Shown: positions 39,383 to 51,166 of the stretch, piece after piece
How the letters are laid out: every line of letters begins with the position of its first letter
Position numbering within the stretch: the first letter of the stretch is position 1
DNA from: Lumbricus terrestris
Taxonomy: Eukaryota; Annelida; Clitellata; Crassiclitellata; Lumbricidae
NCBI GenBank assembly: GCA_949752735.1
Contig: OX457043.1
Location: forward strand, 4,688,367-4,752,366
Direction of reading: 5' to 3'
DNA length: 64,000 nucleotides
Made by a program: the position numbers and the translations under genes
The notes under the pieces: model-generated
Told to the model about the DNA's origin: nothing
What the model saw: the letters and a program-made list of their open reading frames with translations, nothing else
Databases searched by the model: none

Positions 39383-40609
39383 CGTTGGTCTAGCCGCGGA
39401 CGAACGAATAGCCTAGAAGTGAGGAAGTCAGAATTGCCCAAGCATCAGGCGCATTTCCATGTAGACTCGATCAGTTCTGCACACATCAGGCTAGAAATAT
39501 CTGCCCGTGCGCGTTTCGAACTGGTTTTCAGCTTAGAACGAAAAGCTAAAGTAGACACATAGGGCGGACTGGTAAATACTATACATACGCAGCTGTTGAA
39601 GTCTCTTTCATGACGTGTTGTTACGGCATTAAAACTAGGCCACAGAATTTAGTCGAATGCTCTTCAATGCTTTATATCCAGTTATCCACCTGCAAGTTTA
39701 GTTAAACGAAGGTCGAGTAGTGGATTTGAGGCAATTTCGCATTATTTGGCTTCCTTTCTTCTTTGTAGAGAACGTTAATTTTGAAAGTGTCGAGGTTTAT
39801 TTGCATGTGCATCAACGTTGCGCTATGTATATTTATCTTTATCTTTATATGGAATTTTTTGTGTCGAGTGTATTTGCAGAGCACATCACTCGGATTCTTG
39901 CGTTTATCGAGCGTTATCTTCTGCGTTCGCGAATAATGCATGCTTGTATTATGTATATATGTATGCATGTATACTTGTATAGGCTATATGTAGTACGTGT
40001 AATTGCATTTATATATAATTTATATGCATAGGTTATATACAGGACAGGATCTTCTTTGGATTGTACTACCTGAGTCAATTCCGTCCTTGGCATGCACAGG
40101 CGATACCGAGCAAAGGAGGAAGGCTGCATACGATGACCAACCGAAGCGGTTATGGGTCACCTTCAATGCCTTTCTCGGTCAGGCCCACACTAACATCGGT
40201 GCTAACGGTGCTGCAGTACCCACGTCCGCAGTTTTAAGGGGTTAGCACGGGGCCGGATTGACAAACTTAATGTGGTGACTCCGTTGAGTAAAAGTGTGGG
40301 GCCGAGTCTCACAGAATCACAACTAAAAGACAAAATTATGCAACCTAGAGGATTGGCTTTGTGCTATGGGCATTTATTGTGACATATCTTTGCTCTTAAA
40401 GCACTACTATTGTCACTGATTTTATTGAACGTGATTATGCTACATTATGAGTGTGTTCTAGGCCTCGAGTGCTGCTTCTCGTTAGGCAATTATTTGCGTC
40501 ACAACATTGTGGGAAAGCTAATTGCTGCTGCAGTACTGCGCCAATAGATCAGTAGCATTATGATCACATCTTCTTGGACTACAGCACTATTGCTACGTCA
40601 TTAGCTATG
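39383..40609. other. Region upstream of the VWC-like gene, no gene recognised
   Basis: It should contain the proximal regulatory region of the VWC-like gene. I see no convincing coding frame. The short open frames near 39720-40250 have no recognisable motifs. Confidence 0.5.
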
Positions 40610-40611
40610 TA

Positions 40612-41579
40612 CACCGTGTCTAAAAAAAAACTGTGCAAAATTGTTTTTGTCAGAGCTTCGTCAAATTTCCACCAATCTTAATAACTTTTGGTAGGTAGAC
40701 GGAAAAGTGGTTGAAATTTTATGTTATATATAAATTTTCCACCTCACCTGACTCATTTCACCGCACTACCTTGTTAAACACAGATGTATCAATTTTTCAT
40801 ATAACGCTTAAATTTTATTACCTGCAACAAACTATCTGACGACTGAATTAGCACGCAGTAGAGTAAAATATGGTTCACTTAGCAGAGTGTTTTAATAGCT
40901 ATGACAGATCTGCTTAAAAGTGATAGAATTGGTGCTAGAAATGTGCCACGAATACACGGACACAAGCTCTTAGACGGCGACGCAACTGGCCGATAGCAGC
41001 ATCAACGATCGACTGGTCAAAGCACGCCCACTCTTCAGGAGCGTTTTTAGTTCGTCGACTTTCGCTATTCTGGAGCGGTAAACTTTCTCATGCAGCACAC
41101 TCCATATGCTATAGTCGACTGGGTTAAGATCCAGTGAATTCGGTGGCCACAGTGTTGGAGGGATAAAGCCGGGCGTCTCTCGCTCCAGGAAGGAGATGGT
41201 GACGCGCGCTTGATGCGCCGGGGCGCCATCCTGTTGAAAGACAATAAACTCGCCCTGGTATATCCGGTGTATGTCTGGCGGTATCTTCTGGGCAAGACGG
41301 TTGTCGCGATAGAAAGCCTATGCCCCATTCACTTTGACATCCGGCTCGATGCAATGGATTTCAGTGCAGCCAAGCTTCGAGACGCCGTTATATGGAAAAT
41401 TGGTACATCGGTGTTTAACAAGGTAGTGCGGTGAAATGAGTCAGGTGAGGTGGAAAATTTATATATAGCATGAAATTTCAGCCATTTTGCCGTCTACCTA
41501 GCAAAAGTTATTAAGATTGGCGGAAATTTAACGAAGTTCTGACAAAAACAATTTTGCACAGTTTTTTTTAGACACGGTG
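40612..41579. mobile_element. mariner/Tc1-type element, 968 bp, with 193-bp inverted repeats
   Basis: The ends are CACCGTGTCTAAAAAAAA and TTTTTTTTAGACACGGTG, flanked by TA (40610-40611 and 41580-41581). The inverted repeats span about 40612-40805 and 41387-41579. The interior (minus strand, about 40930-41370) holds pieces of a mariner-type transposase in several frames, for example VYCLSTGWRPGASSARHHLL. It is internally deleted and non-autonomous. Confidence 0.8.
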
Positions 41580-41865
41580 TAGATAATGGTTAATTCCGCC
41601 ATAATATAATGACTCATCGTTGCCACATTTCCCATTATTACCAGCAGATTATAATAAACTATTAAACTTTTCTTTTCTTTTGTATGAGTGGGTCCTAGAG
41701 TGCGAACACTGTTTGGTCGAACATATTGAACATGCCCTTATCCGCCTCTGAGACCACCGTAATAAATTATGTGTGGTGGATCTGTGGGTCCTGAGAAGGT
41801 GGTCCGTTGGAGGGTAATCACCTACTCTGCTCTTAAAACTATTCTTTTTAACCGTGGTTGGGTCG

Positions 41866-41938
41866 GGAGCGCTTCTGAGTAGTTACTCTTGAAGAAGCGC
41901 TATATAAGTGTTTGAAATGAATGAATGAATGAATGAAT
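41866..41938 (+). mobile_element. SINE/LINE 3' tail with (GAAT)n
   Basis: GGGAGCGCTTCTGAGTAGTT, then CTTGAAGAAGCGCTATATAA and (GAAT)n. It matches the 3' tail of the SINE at 43888 and of the LINE at 63243. Confidence 0.65.
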
Positions 41939-41939
41939 A

Positions 41940-42860
41940 ATCATAGCACCGGGCCCTCACTATCCTTATGGCGTCCCTTTTGGCGGCCGTGGACAGGCTG
42001 GCCGTTCTCAGAACGGACCGTCATTCACAAGCGGATGACAACATAAACCCGTTCACTAACAGGTAAGACGCGCGACCTCCGAAAGACACCACCGACTTCC
42101 CGCCACCAGTTTACCATCCTACATCATTCTAACCCGTCCACTATGACTGCTGTCAACACTGCTGACTTACTTCCAATCAGTCTCGGCTCCTAAATCCTGT
42201 CAACTCGAACCTCTCCCTACATCGTTGCTGCAAGATTTCGTCGATGTCCTACAGCCGGTCCGCGCCGTCCTCTGACATTGAAGGTGTCCACCCCAAGCCA
42301 CTTGCAATTTAAGCCTTTACCCTGTTAGTCGCTTCGTGCCTCGGCGATCGTCCGCCTTACCCTCGTTTGTCGTTTCCAGAAACATTGACCCCTCCCCCGA
42401 GAGGACTTGGAGGAGAAGGACTACACAATAAACTGAAATATCAAAACTCATTGCTTTTAATCTCCACTATTGATTGGCAATCTAGGGCACCAACCATCCC
42501 CGGACGCTCGCTTGTCTTCCGTGGTTCCCCCTCAGCGGAGAAGGTGGACAATGACAACACAATAACATCTGGTCCCAACGGCGTTCTATCGCGCACGCAC
42601 GCCTTTGGGACCCCAGGTGTCCTTACACTTAAAGACTCCACGCGGCATTGTGTAGGCGTAAACTATGTGCACGAAACTATCATTGGCCTGCGATCTCATA
42701 GCCCGCAAAACCTGAGTCAGAGAACAGTAGGCCTATAATACACAGATGCCATAACTTGGTGATTTGGGGGATCCTCTTACTTTCTGCTCTCCGTTTGACA
42801 CTGCAATAAAACTTCTGAGAAAGTTGAGCCGAAATGTTTCTATCATCTTCATTATCACCA
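41940..42860. other. Intergenic, no gene recognised
   Basis: The region has an open frame of 123 codons at 42367-42738 without recognisable domains. I see no splice-supported gene here. Confidence 0.4.
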
Positions 42861-42867
42861 TCATCGT

Positions 42868-42881
42868 CATCGTCGTCGTCG

Positions 42882-42960
<79 letters not shown>

Positions 42961-43110
42961 GATTTTGAAGACGGTGATGATGATGATGATGATCATCATC
43001 ATCATCATCACCGTCTTCAAAATCATCATCACCACCACCACCACCATCACCACCACCACCATCATCATCATTATCATCATCATCATCATTATCATCATCA
43101 TCATCATTTC
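42868..43110. repeat. (CAT)n microsatellite with a 68-bp perfect palindrome
   Basis: A long CAT repeat is interrupted at 42959-43026 by a perfect palindrome built around TGATTTTGAAGACGGTGATG and its complement, centred at GATC (42991-42994). Confidence 0.92.
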
Positions 43111-43686
43111 TACCACCAACAATAGCTGTTGTTGCTGTTGTTTAAGTAGTTGTTGCTGTTGCATCATCATTGCAATCGCTCTCTTGTCTCTCCTCAAGAA
43201 CTTAGGCGACTTGTCTTTCTTTCATGGGCGTTTGAAACGAGAAATGGTAATGTGTTTTTTGACAGAAATAAGTTTATTGCTGGACTACGTTTTGCATGTA
43301 AATCCCAATAATATAGTTTAATAGGAATCTTGTTCGATGGCTCACGACGACAACTGATTCGTTTAAAGCTTCACATTCTTTACGATTTTCTATCGATTTA
43401 AGTTGCATATAAGTCAGGCATCTGCTGCAGGACTGACGTGCTATCATTCTTTGAAGCTGCCATTTATTTCTCGGTGTTTTTACTCACGTGCAATATAAAC
43501 TTACGGCCGTCATTCACGATAATTTGACAATATATTGGACTATGTGCAGTGGATCGTGAATTACGATGCAGACGGTTTTCGGGTTGTCAGGTTGTACAAC
43601 AATAATGTAAGCTTACACGCGCATGTCGCCCAATATCTCTGAGACCTACATGTTATGTTTGTGTTTTGTTTGTATGTTCACTTGTT

Positions 43687-43885
43687 ATAGAGCCCCTTCA
43701 AACTTACTATTCAGGTGCGCTCCCGACTACAGCGCGGACACTGCATCGGAGTTTCACGCCTAAGCGCTGAGCAATTGCGAGTAAAGGACTTGCCCAAGGT
43801 CCCTACGCGGCGAGCCGGCGACATGAGGTGGATTCAAACCTGCAACCCTCCGGTTGCAAGGCGACGAACATACAGCAGAAATACT
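43687..43885 (-). mobile_element. tRNA-derived SINE (minus)
   Basis: Complete-looking copy in reverse orientation with the tail TAGAGCCCCTTCAAACT at its left end and the tRNA-like head at its right. It faces the next SINE head to head. Confidence 0.75.
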
Positions 43886-43887
43886 TG

Positions 43888-44112
43888 TGGGGCGCAGTGG
43901 TGTAGTGGGTATGTTCGTCGCCTTACAGCCAAAGAGTTGCCTGGGTTGTAAGTTCGAATCTACCCCAAGTAGCCGCGTAAGAACCTTAATTGGGCAAGTC
44001 CTTCACTCGCAATTACTCAGCGCTTAAGCCTGAAACTCCGATGCAGTGTCCGCTCTGTAGGCCTACTTGGGAGCGCCTCTGAGTATGGAGCTTGAAGTGG
44101 CGCTATAGCAAG
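43888..44112 (+). mobile_element. tRNA-derived SINE (plus), best copy
   Basis: The head is GGGGCGCAGTGGTGTAGTGG (box A region) with box B GTTCGAATC about 50 bp later, so it derives from a tRNA-like pol III promoter. The body reads GGGCAAGTCCTTCACTCGC and the tail GGGAGCGCCTCTGAGTATG, then GCGCTATAGC. Confidence 0.8.
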
Positions 44113-44133
44113 TCAACATACAAATACACCCTA

Positions 44134-45102
44134 CAGGGTGCGCCAAAAAAATAATCCCCTACGGTTTTCAACCCATATCTTGGCCAAACTTACGAATTTT
44201 TAAATGAAACTTTACAGTCTTAAAGGCAATTCATATTTACGTACAATGGTCAAATTACAAAAAAATATTTCAAGCAGAACAAAAGTTATATCACTTTTAG
44301 TGAGGCTACCCACCGTTTTTTGACGATTCAAAGACGTAACGCAGCAAAAAGTAGCAAAAACACGATTTTATTAAGACTCATCTCAAATAATTGTCATCAA
44401 ATAGGCTTTGATAATGCCAGATGATCATTATTGTTACGATTTAAAAAAAGGAACAGGGCACCAGCGCAGCTGCACGTCACTGAGAAGTCACTTAGCAAGA
44501 TGACAATCAAATTGGTAATTTAGAAATCTGTCAGATTAATCAACAGGTCCATCAAGAACTTTGCAAAGAGACTCAAAAGAAATTTTGGCACTGGTGGTGT
44601 GGTGGGCACATTGAACACAAGTTGTGAATCACTATCAAGTTCAGTTCCAAACAGTTATTTGAGATATGACTTGATAAAATCACGATTTTGTTACTTTTTG
44701 TTGCGTTACGTTTTTTTAATCGTCAAAAACGGTGGGTGGCCTCACTAAAAGTGGTATAACACTTGTTGCGTTTGAAATATTTTGATGAAATCTGGCCATC
44801 ATGTGTAAATATGAATTATCTTTAAACCTGTGAAGATTCATTTTGAAATTCTTACTTCTGGCCATGATAATAGCAAAAAACCTTAAAAAATTGCGTTTAG
44901 CTTTTGAAACGTCAAAAAACGGTGGGTGGCCTCACTAGAAGTGATATAACTTTTGTTCTGTTTCACATATGGCGGTGAAATTTGGCTATTGGACGTAGAT
45001 ATAAATTACCTTCAAGCCCGTAAAATTGGATTTGAAAAATTCCTATTTTTGGCTAAGATATTGAAAAAATCCGTAGGGGATTACTTTTTTTGGCGCACCC
45101 TG
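44134..45102. mobile_element. mariner-type element, 969 bp, no coding capacity
   Basis: The ends are CAGGGTGCGCCAAAAAAA and TTTTTTTGGCGCACCCTG, flanked by TA (44132-44133 and 45103-45104). The arms share CGTTTTTTGACG and GGTGGGTGGCCTCACTA. The right arm contains an extra copy of this segment near 44720-44790. It is related to the 240-bp element at 15926. Confidence 0.8.
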
Positions 45103-45779
45103 TACATAACCGCGCCAAGGATTTATGCTGCTGTAGCCTACATTGTAGGGCCTACACTACAGAATGGTAGTCTTTCACGTAAAAGAATTATAATATAAAA
45201 TGGATCGTATAATAGGACAGCGTAACAGTCGATGAGCGATCGCTGCATAATATTTTGTTGCTATTCATTATGGGTCCAACCAAGCAGTAACCGACCACCA
45301 AGCTGACATTTTTGGAATCTATCAATAGCGCAGTTCTGCTGTGCCTGGTCGCTTAATGCAGGAGACGGCGTGAAGGTGATCGCTTAGTTAATGAACAATT
45401 GATGCAGATTTCGGACCGATGGTGTAAGACAAACGCGAAAATTATACTCTCACGTTGTTTACTCTTATTTAATGCAACCGTGGCATAGTTAGCCTATTAC
45501 CATGACAAGGCCTACATTTTTTACACAAAACGGGCTACTGATGTCACCATATGAAAACTTGCTGTGACCAAGCTCTTTCTTGACTAGCTGGCTCGTACTA
45601 TAATACATGTTATAACATTCCACAAATGTTTCTCTGGTGCACTTGGGGCAGTACACGCCGCAATGTGTGACCGACATGGTCGCCAGTATCCTACCAAGCC
45701 AACTCTTACTTAATGTAACCATGGCATCAATCATCATCCTCAGCCTTCACGATCCATGGGTTGAAAGCCCGTAGGTGTC

Positions 45780-46180
45780 CAAAACGCACAGCACCACTAG
45801 TTTCCACAGTCCAAGATCCTCTGCATATTATACTCAAACTATAGGCTACAGATCTCTTCTGCACCAGTCCTCGATATATCGTCTATACACCTCCTGGTTG
45901 GTCTTCATCTTCTTCCCACTCCATCTATTATTCCCATCATTGCAATTTTCATTTTCCTGTAATCCATTCTACATAATATACATATATGACCAAATAAATT
46001 CAATTTCCTTTTTATTATTTTCTGCAATAGGTCTTCTTTTATATTTACAATTCTCCGTACCGTACTTCCCTGTTTTGTTACTTTCAATGATAAATTCAGA
46101 TGTAGCATTCTTCTGTGGCAACACATTTCCAAGCCAAAATCTTTATCTCGATCAGCATACCATTTTCTGACAACATGTTA
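45780..46180 (-). mobile_element. LINE remnant (minus)
   Basis: The minus strand encodes RRIVNIKEDLLQKIIKRKLN, then LFGHICILCRMDYRKMKIAM and GIIDGVGRR, typical of the C-terminal end of non-LTR reverse transcriptase polyproteins. The frame is broken. Confidence 0.6.
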
Positions 46181-46539
46181 TGTACCGTACAAGTGATCGT
46201 ATTGTGATCAAATTTTTGGCGAGGTGCGTTATATTTGTTCTTCTGTCAACCCATATTGAAAAATGAAGTTGGTCGTCTGAGCTGAAGTTTGTTTTTGTAA
46301 CTGCACCCCTTCCCAAACGTTATACAGTCACTCGGTCTGACAAGGATTTTATTATATCAATATTTTGCTGAACTGGCGAGGCAAGGTGCCCTCTTTCAAC
46401 ACTCCGCTTTAATCCTTTACGCGTTTGCCCCGAGTAGGCTATATCCGCTGAAAAAGGGTTTAAAATTAAAAAATGAACGGGTAAAGGGTTAACACATAGG
46501 CCTAGGCCTACATATACATAGATACATAGAAGAACTATT

Positions 46540-47385
46540 AGAAGAGGCAATGAAACAGACAGGAGAGGGTATCAAATTATTCATATAGGCTACTCATAAG
46601 AGTCCTAAAATTTGCCAACGACCAAGCAATGGTGGCGACCACACAGGAGGAGCTGCATCAACTGAACAGGACCTCAATAAAATGCAACATAAAGATAGCT
46701 ATGGTATCGGAAAGAAAAAAAGATTATAAGGATAAGTGGTGTGTTGAGGAGATAGCAATGAAAATAAAAATAAATGGAGAGGAAGTTGAACAGATCAAGA
46801 GCTTCTGCTACTTGGGAAATATGATAACAACAGATGCAAGATGCCATAGTGATATAAAACGAAGAATATCATTGGGAAAAAATGTGTTCACAAAAAGAGG
46901 AGAGTTGCTGAGAGGAGGGTTGTGCAAAGATCTAAAGAAGAGACTGTCATAGCACCGGTATGGAGTGTGGTACTGTATAGGTCGGGGACGTGAACCATCA
47001 GGAAAGAGGATGTGAAGAGATTAGAAGCTTTTGGGATGTGGTTATGGAAAATGGTCCGGAAAAGGTGAGCTGGACGATTGACGAATGAAGAGGCGCTGCA
47101 AAGAGTAGAGGGAAAAGATCACTGATGACAACTTTAAGAGAAAGGCAAAAGAACTGGATTGGACACTTATTAAGACGAAACTCCCTCCTGAAAGAAATTG
47201 CAGAAGGGAGATTGGAGGGAAAGAGAAAGAGTGGAAGATCGAGGCAGATGATGCTGGGGTGGATGATGACTGACGGATACAACAAACTGAAGAGAAAAGC
47301 ACAGCGGAGAGAAGAATGGCGTCATTGGAAGTTGAAACCTGCCGAGGGGAAGAGAACTTAAGCAAGAATAATTATTGTTCTACTA
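46540..47385 (+). mobile_element. LINE remnant (plus)
   Basis: Pieces in different frames read EVEQIKSFCYLGNMITTDAR with SLGKNVFTKRGELLRGGL, and then [20 protein letters not shown] with [20 protein letters not shown]. These belong to the C-terminal region of a non-LTR retrotransposon ORF2. Stops and frame shifts separate the pieces. Confidence 0.7.
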
Positions 47386-48210
47386 ATTTTACACACATTC
47401 TCGGCCTAAAGCCTTTACACATGATTTATTTCTTAAAACGACAAACCTACATGTGATAAATTATTCAGAGACAGATTCTATTATTAATTTTAATATATCA
47501 CCAACTTAGACGTAGGACTACAAAGGCGAGCAGTCAGTACAAAAGGCTATTTCAACGTCGCTCTAACTATGTCGTTGCCTTTATTTTATGCTTCTGATCT
47601 CCTCATACTTCATTCCGTTTGGCGAATTGACCAGTCACCGGTCAATTAGTAGCACTATGACCACTATGTCTCTAGTTTTCATCACATGCATTATTCATTA
47701 TCTATTTGTTTCTACAAGTGGTCTAGGTGAAGATAGTTTTGCCCTCTGTCGAGTGTGGTTGCATTTGGCACGGGTGATATCTGTGCTGGCCTTTCTATAG
47801 GCCTGTACATTCACAACATGTCTTTTGTCACCCAGAAAGAAGTGTGGCATTGATCTAAATGTATCTGCTGGTCTTGCTGGCGAATGAAAAGCCAGCATTC
47901 GTTAACCTAACCTTTTAAAATCATAAAATAAAGGCAACGTTGTTAGTAGCCTACAATATAATTAAGTATTATGATTATCATTCTTGCATTGCTAATTAAG
48001 TTCTAGTTAAGTATTAAGTTTGCTATGAAAATATTCATGTAGGCTATATCAATTAAGGAAGAGGGGTCAGGATAGTAGACCTACAATTATTATAGGCTAA
48101 GCTAATAGCTTTTGTGGCTGCTGTTGCACTGTATTTCGTTGTTCATGATCCTATTAACAGAATTGAATGTGTGCAATAAATATAAATTTTAAAAAACATT
48201 CTTTGTATGT
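47386..48210. other. Intergenic, nothing recognised
   Basis: A/T-rich sequence without a convincing coding frame, RNA gene or element end. Confidence 0.5.
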
Positions 48211-48215
48211 GCACT

Positions 48216-48420
48216 TGTTATAGCGCCCCATTCAAGCCCGCTACTCAGAGGCGCTCCCGACTACAGAGCGGACACTGCATCGGAGTTTCACGCCGAAGCG
48301 CTGAACAATTGCGAGTGAAGGACTTTCCCAAGGTCCCTACGCGGCGACTTCAGGTGTATTCAAACCTGTAACCTTTCGGCTGCAAAGCGACGAACATACC
48401 CACTACACAACCGCGCCCCA

Positions 48421-48424
<4 letters not shown>
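48216..48424 (-). mobile_element. tRNA-derived SINE (minus)
   Basis: Same family as at 43687. The tail is at the left (TAGCGCCCCATTCAAG) and the tRNA-like head at the right (CCCACTACACAACCGCGCCC). Confidence 0.75.

Positions 48425-48481
<57 letters not shown>
48424..48481. repeat. (TG)n microsatellite
   Basis: About 28 TG units directly adjoining the head of the SINE. Confidence 0.97.
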
Positions 48482-48484
<3 letters not shown>

Positions 48485-48783
48485 AGATGGCCAATACTAA
48501 CGCCATCTTGCAAGTAATATTAGTTGTCAATCGGAGATTCGTCTGTGATAAGTTCTATCATCAACCGGGTGATTAATATTTATGAACGATTTCTTGAATC
48601 GTGTTGTCCTTGTAAACAAGTCGATTTCCGCACACAATTGATTTTCCTCACTGGATGAACGAGTGCCAATCCACGATCGTTCGTAATTGTTCGATGCTCA
48701 AGCATCATTCTGCAAATCACCTATTCATTTGTGGACTAATGTCTTCTGCTAATCGACTTGCATACCGTGTCCGGTTTAGATTG

Positions 48784-48812
48784 TAGTAGTAGTAGTAGTA
48801 ATAGTAGTAGGC

Positions 48813-48896
<84 letters not shown>

Positions 48897-49015
48897 AAGT
48901 AGTTGTTGTTGTTGTTGCTGCTGTTGTAGTAGTAGCAGTCCTTCAGTAGTAGCAGTAGTAGCAGTAGCAGTGGTATTAGTAGTAGTAGCAGTAGCAGAAG
49001 TAGTAGTGGTAATCG
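48784..49015. repeat. (AGT)n microsatellite
   Basis: AGT repeats with interspersed GTT and GCAGT variants. The open frames crossing it are by-products of the repeat. Confidence 0.95.
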
Positions 49016-49019
49016 TAGA

Positions 49020-50085
49020 GCCTTTAGAGGTCACGTGGTTACATATATACATTGTTGTTTATGCGTCTGCAGGAGAAATTAATCAAGTGTCTGGTTTTTT
49101 AAACAGGCCTACATAATTTATTAGCTGCATGTACATGTATATGCAAGCGCAAAAATACCTTAAGTTATACATCAAAGAGTCCGAGTAGCAAGGTTCTCCA
49201 ATCGAAGCAAACGATTCTGGAGGCCTAGGACCGTAGCCAGGATTCTGGTCCGGGGGGTTTACTTGATCCTGAGCAAGTCGACAAGCAACCGAATTTAACT
49301 GACTAAGGGATTTGATGAGCAGTCATGAGCTCATAGCAGGCCATTGGCGTCCTATGCATTACATGATGTATAGGCCTACTATAGCCTAATAGTACAGCGC
49401 TGTTCTAATTAAGTCATTCCAGAAACACAGCACTGAGGGAGTGATTAATGTGCCTCAGATGATATGTTGCGTTGTGGATTCTACTTTTAAAGCATCATGT
49501 ATCAACAGTAGCCTAACTGAAGCATAAGGCTGAAACCCCATGTAGGCCTAATGCAGACTGTTTGTAACCATAAATACGCGTGATGAACGAATGAATGAAT
49601 TTTAAGAAACAACCCCTGAACAAAAGTGGCAACGAGTACAATTTCAAAGTCTGGGGATAACAAGCAAAGAAACAATGCCAATGCTTGCAAGCGAGATCAC
49701 CCAGATTTCGGTTTTTAACGGACGCTGGGCGATGGAGATTCAATGTCAATACGAGTCCTTTTTCAACTGCAACGTGAACAGACTTGAAAAGTAATTATTT
49801 TCACTAAGCTCTTATTATTTTATACTTTACATCTCAATCAAACGCATTTTGTACAAAAGGAAACACACGACTATGAGCGCAATTTAAGCGTTGCAGGGCA
49901 GACCTGCTTTTCTATTGAATAATAGGTTATAGGCTTATAAGATTATGTTGCTTAATCTGAAACTGAGTCAACGAAAAGTGGTGGGTGGAACTGATTTTGG
50001 TATAGACGGCAGATTATTAGAAGATAAGTTCACACTTTCTCTGACATGACTTTTCGAATTAACACTGATTTGATTTATTTCACGC
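49020..50085. other. Intergenic, nothing recognised
   Basis: No coding frame with recognisable motifs and no clear element ends were found. Confidence 0.5.
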
Positions 50086-50086
50086 A

Positions 50087-50283
50087 TTTGCAATACTCGG
50101 AGGCGCTCCCGACTACAGAGCGGACACTGCATCTGAGTTTCACGCCGAGGCGCACGAGCAATAAATTGCAAGTGAAGGTCTTGTCCAAGGTCCATACAGG
50201 TAACGAGGCTTTACGTGGATTCGAACCTGGAACTCTCAGGCTCCATAACACCAAACACACCACTTAACCACTGCACCCTACAA
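50087..50283 (-). mobile_element. tRNA-derived SINE (minus), 3'-truncated
   Basis: It contains GGCGCTCCCGACTACAGAGC and the head with GGATTCGAACCTGG. The terminal GCGCCCC tail is missing. Confidence 0.7.
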
Positions 50284-50284
50284 A

Positions 50285-51166
50285 ATAGTTGTGCTTTCAC
50301 TCACGATTTATTTATATAACAAAATTTATAGTGTCCATTTGTTATAAGCTTTTATATATTTTTTATTTATTTTATTTTATTATTTTTCCTATTGTTGACA
50401 GAATTCGCACTTAAAAGCCGAACGCTACTTTATCAGGTAGCCTACATGAAAATTCAGTTGGACGCATTTGCAAAAATTATGCAACAGATCATTATTATTT
50501 ATTTCAACTAGGCTTAAATTTTGAATTTTTCTATCTTGCTGCACGAAGAAATTATTTCTTTCGGAGTTCAGAAAATTGTCATCAGTACCGGAATCGAAAA
50601 CAACGGAGAAAATGGTCTCAACATAGCCTAGCCTATAAATAACGGACATTACAGTGTGTTGAAAAGAGAACAACATGAATCAGTGACGTTCAAATATATA
50701 GCTTGTCACTACAGCAAACACTATAAATAAATAAATACCCCAAGCGTTTCAAGCAGGAATAGCCTAAGAGACAAAGATATTTCGAGCAATATTGTGAAAT
50801 ATCAAAGTCCAACCTCTAAAGAATTCAAATGAAAGCATGCGAATTAGTTTGCACATGAGAAAAAGAAATAGAAGAAACCATGACCCTATTATCGCCATTA
50901 AATTTGGTACAAATAGTTTGCATTATGATCAATTACCGGTACACAGATAGGCCTATCTAGAATATCTCCCGTTTGCAGCATTCCAGAATTTCCGCATTAA
51001 CAATAGCAATATTTTTTATGCATCTACAGATTTATCCCCAGAGGCGCAGAAATGATTCTGTAGGAATAATTAAACTCATTCCATGGATCTCTACAACAGT
51101 CAGAGAAGAATTTTAACCATTCGCGAGATTCCTGCATTTATTCAGTCCATCGCAACCTCCTGATCT
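50285..51166. other. 3' flank of the glycine-rich gene
   Basis: This stretch should include the 3' UTR and poly(A) site of the minus-strand gene. I cannot place the site with confidence. Confidence 0.4.

Noticed and set aside
42733..43321. Ile-rich and Met-rich open frames over the CAT repeat
   Set aside because: Microsatellite translation only.
43715..43951. 78-codon frame across the SINE pair
   Set aside because: It lies wholly in SINE sequence, and SINEs do not code for protein.
43888..43970. A functional tRNA gene
   Set aside because: The tRNA-like head lacks a full cloverleaf and is followed by the SINE body found in several other copies.
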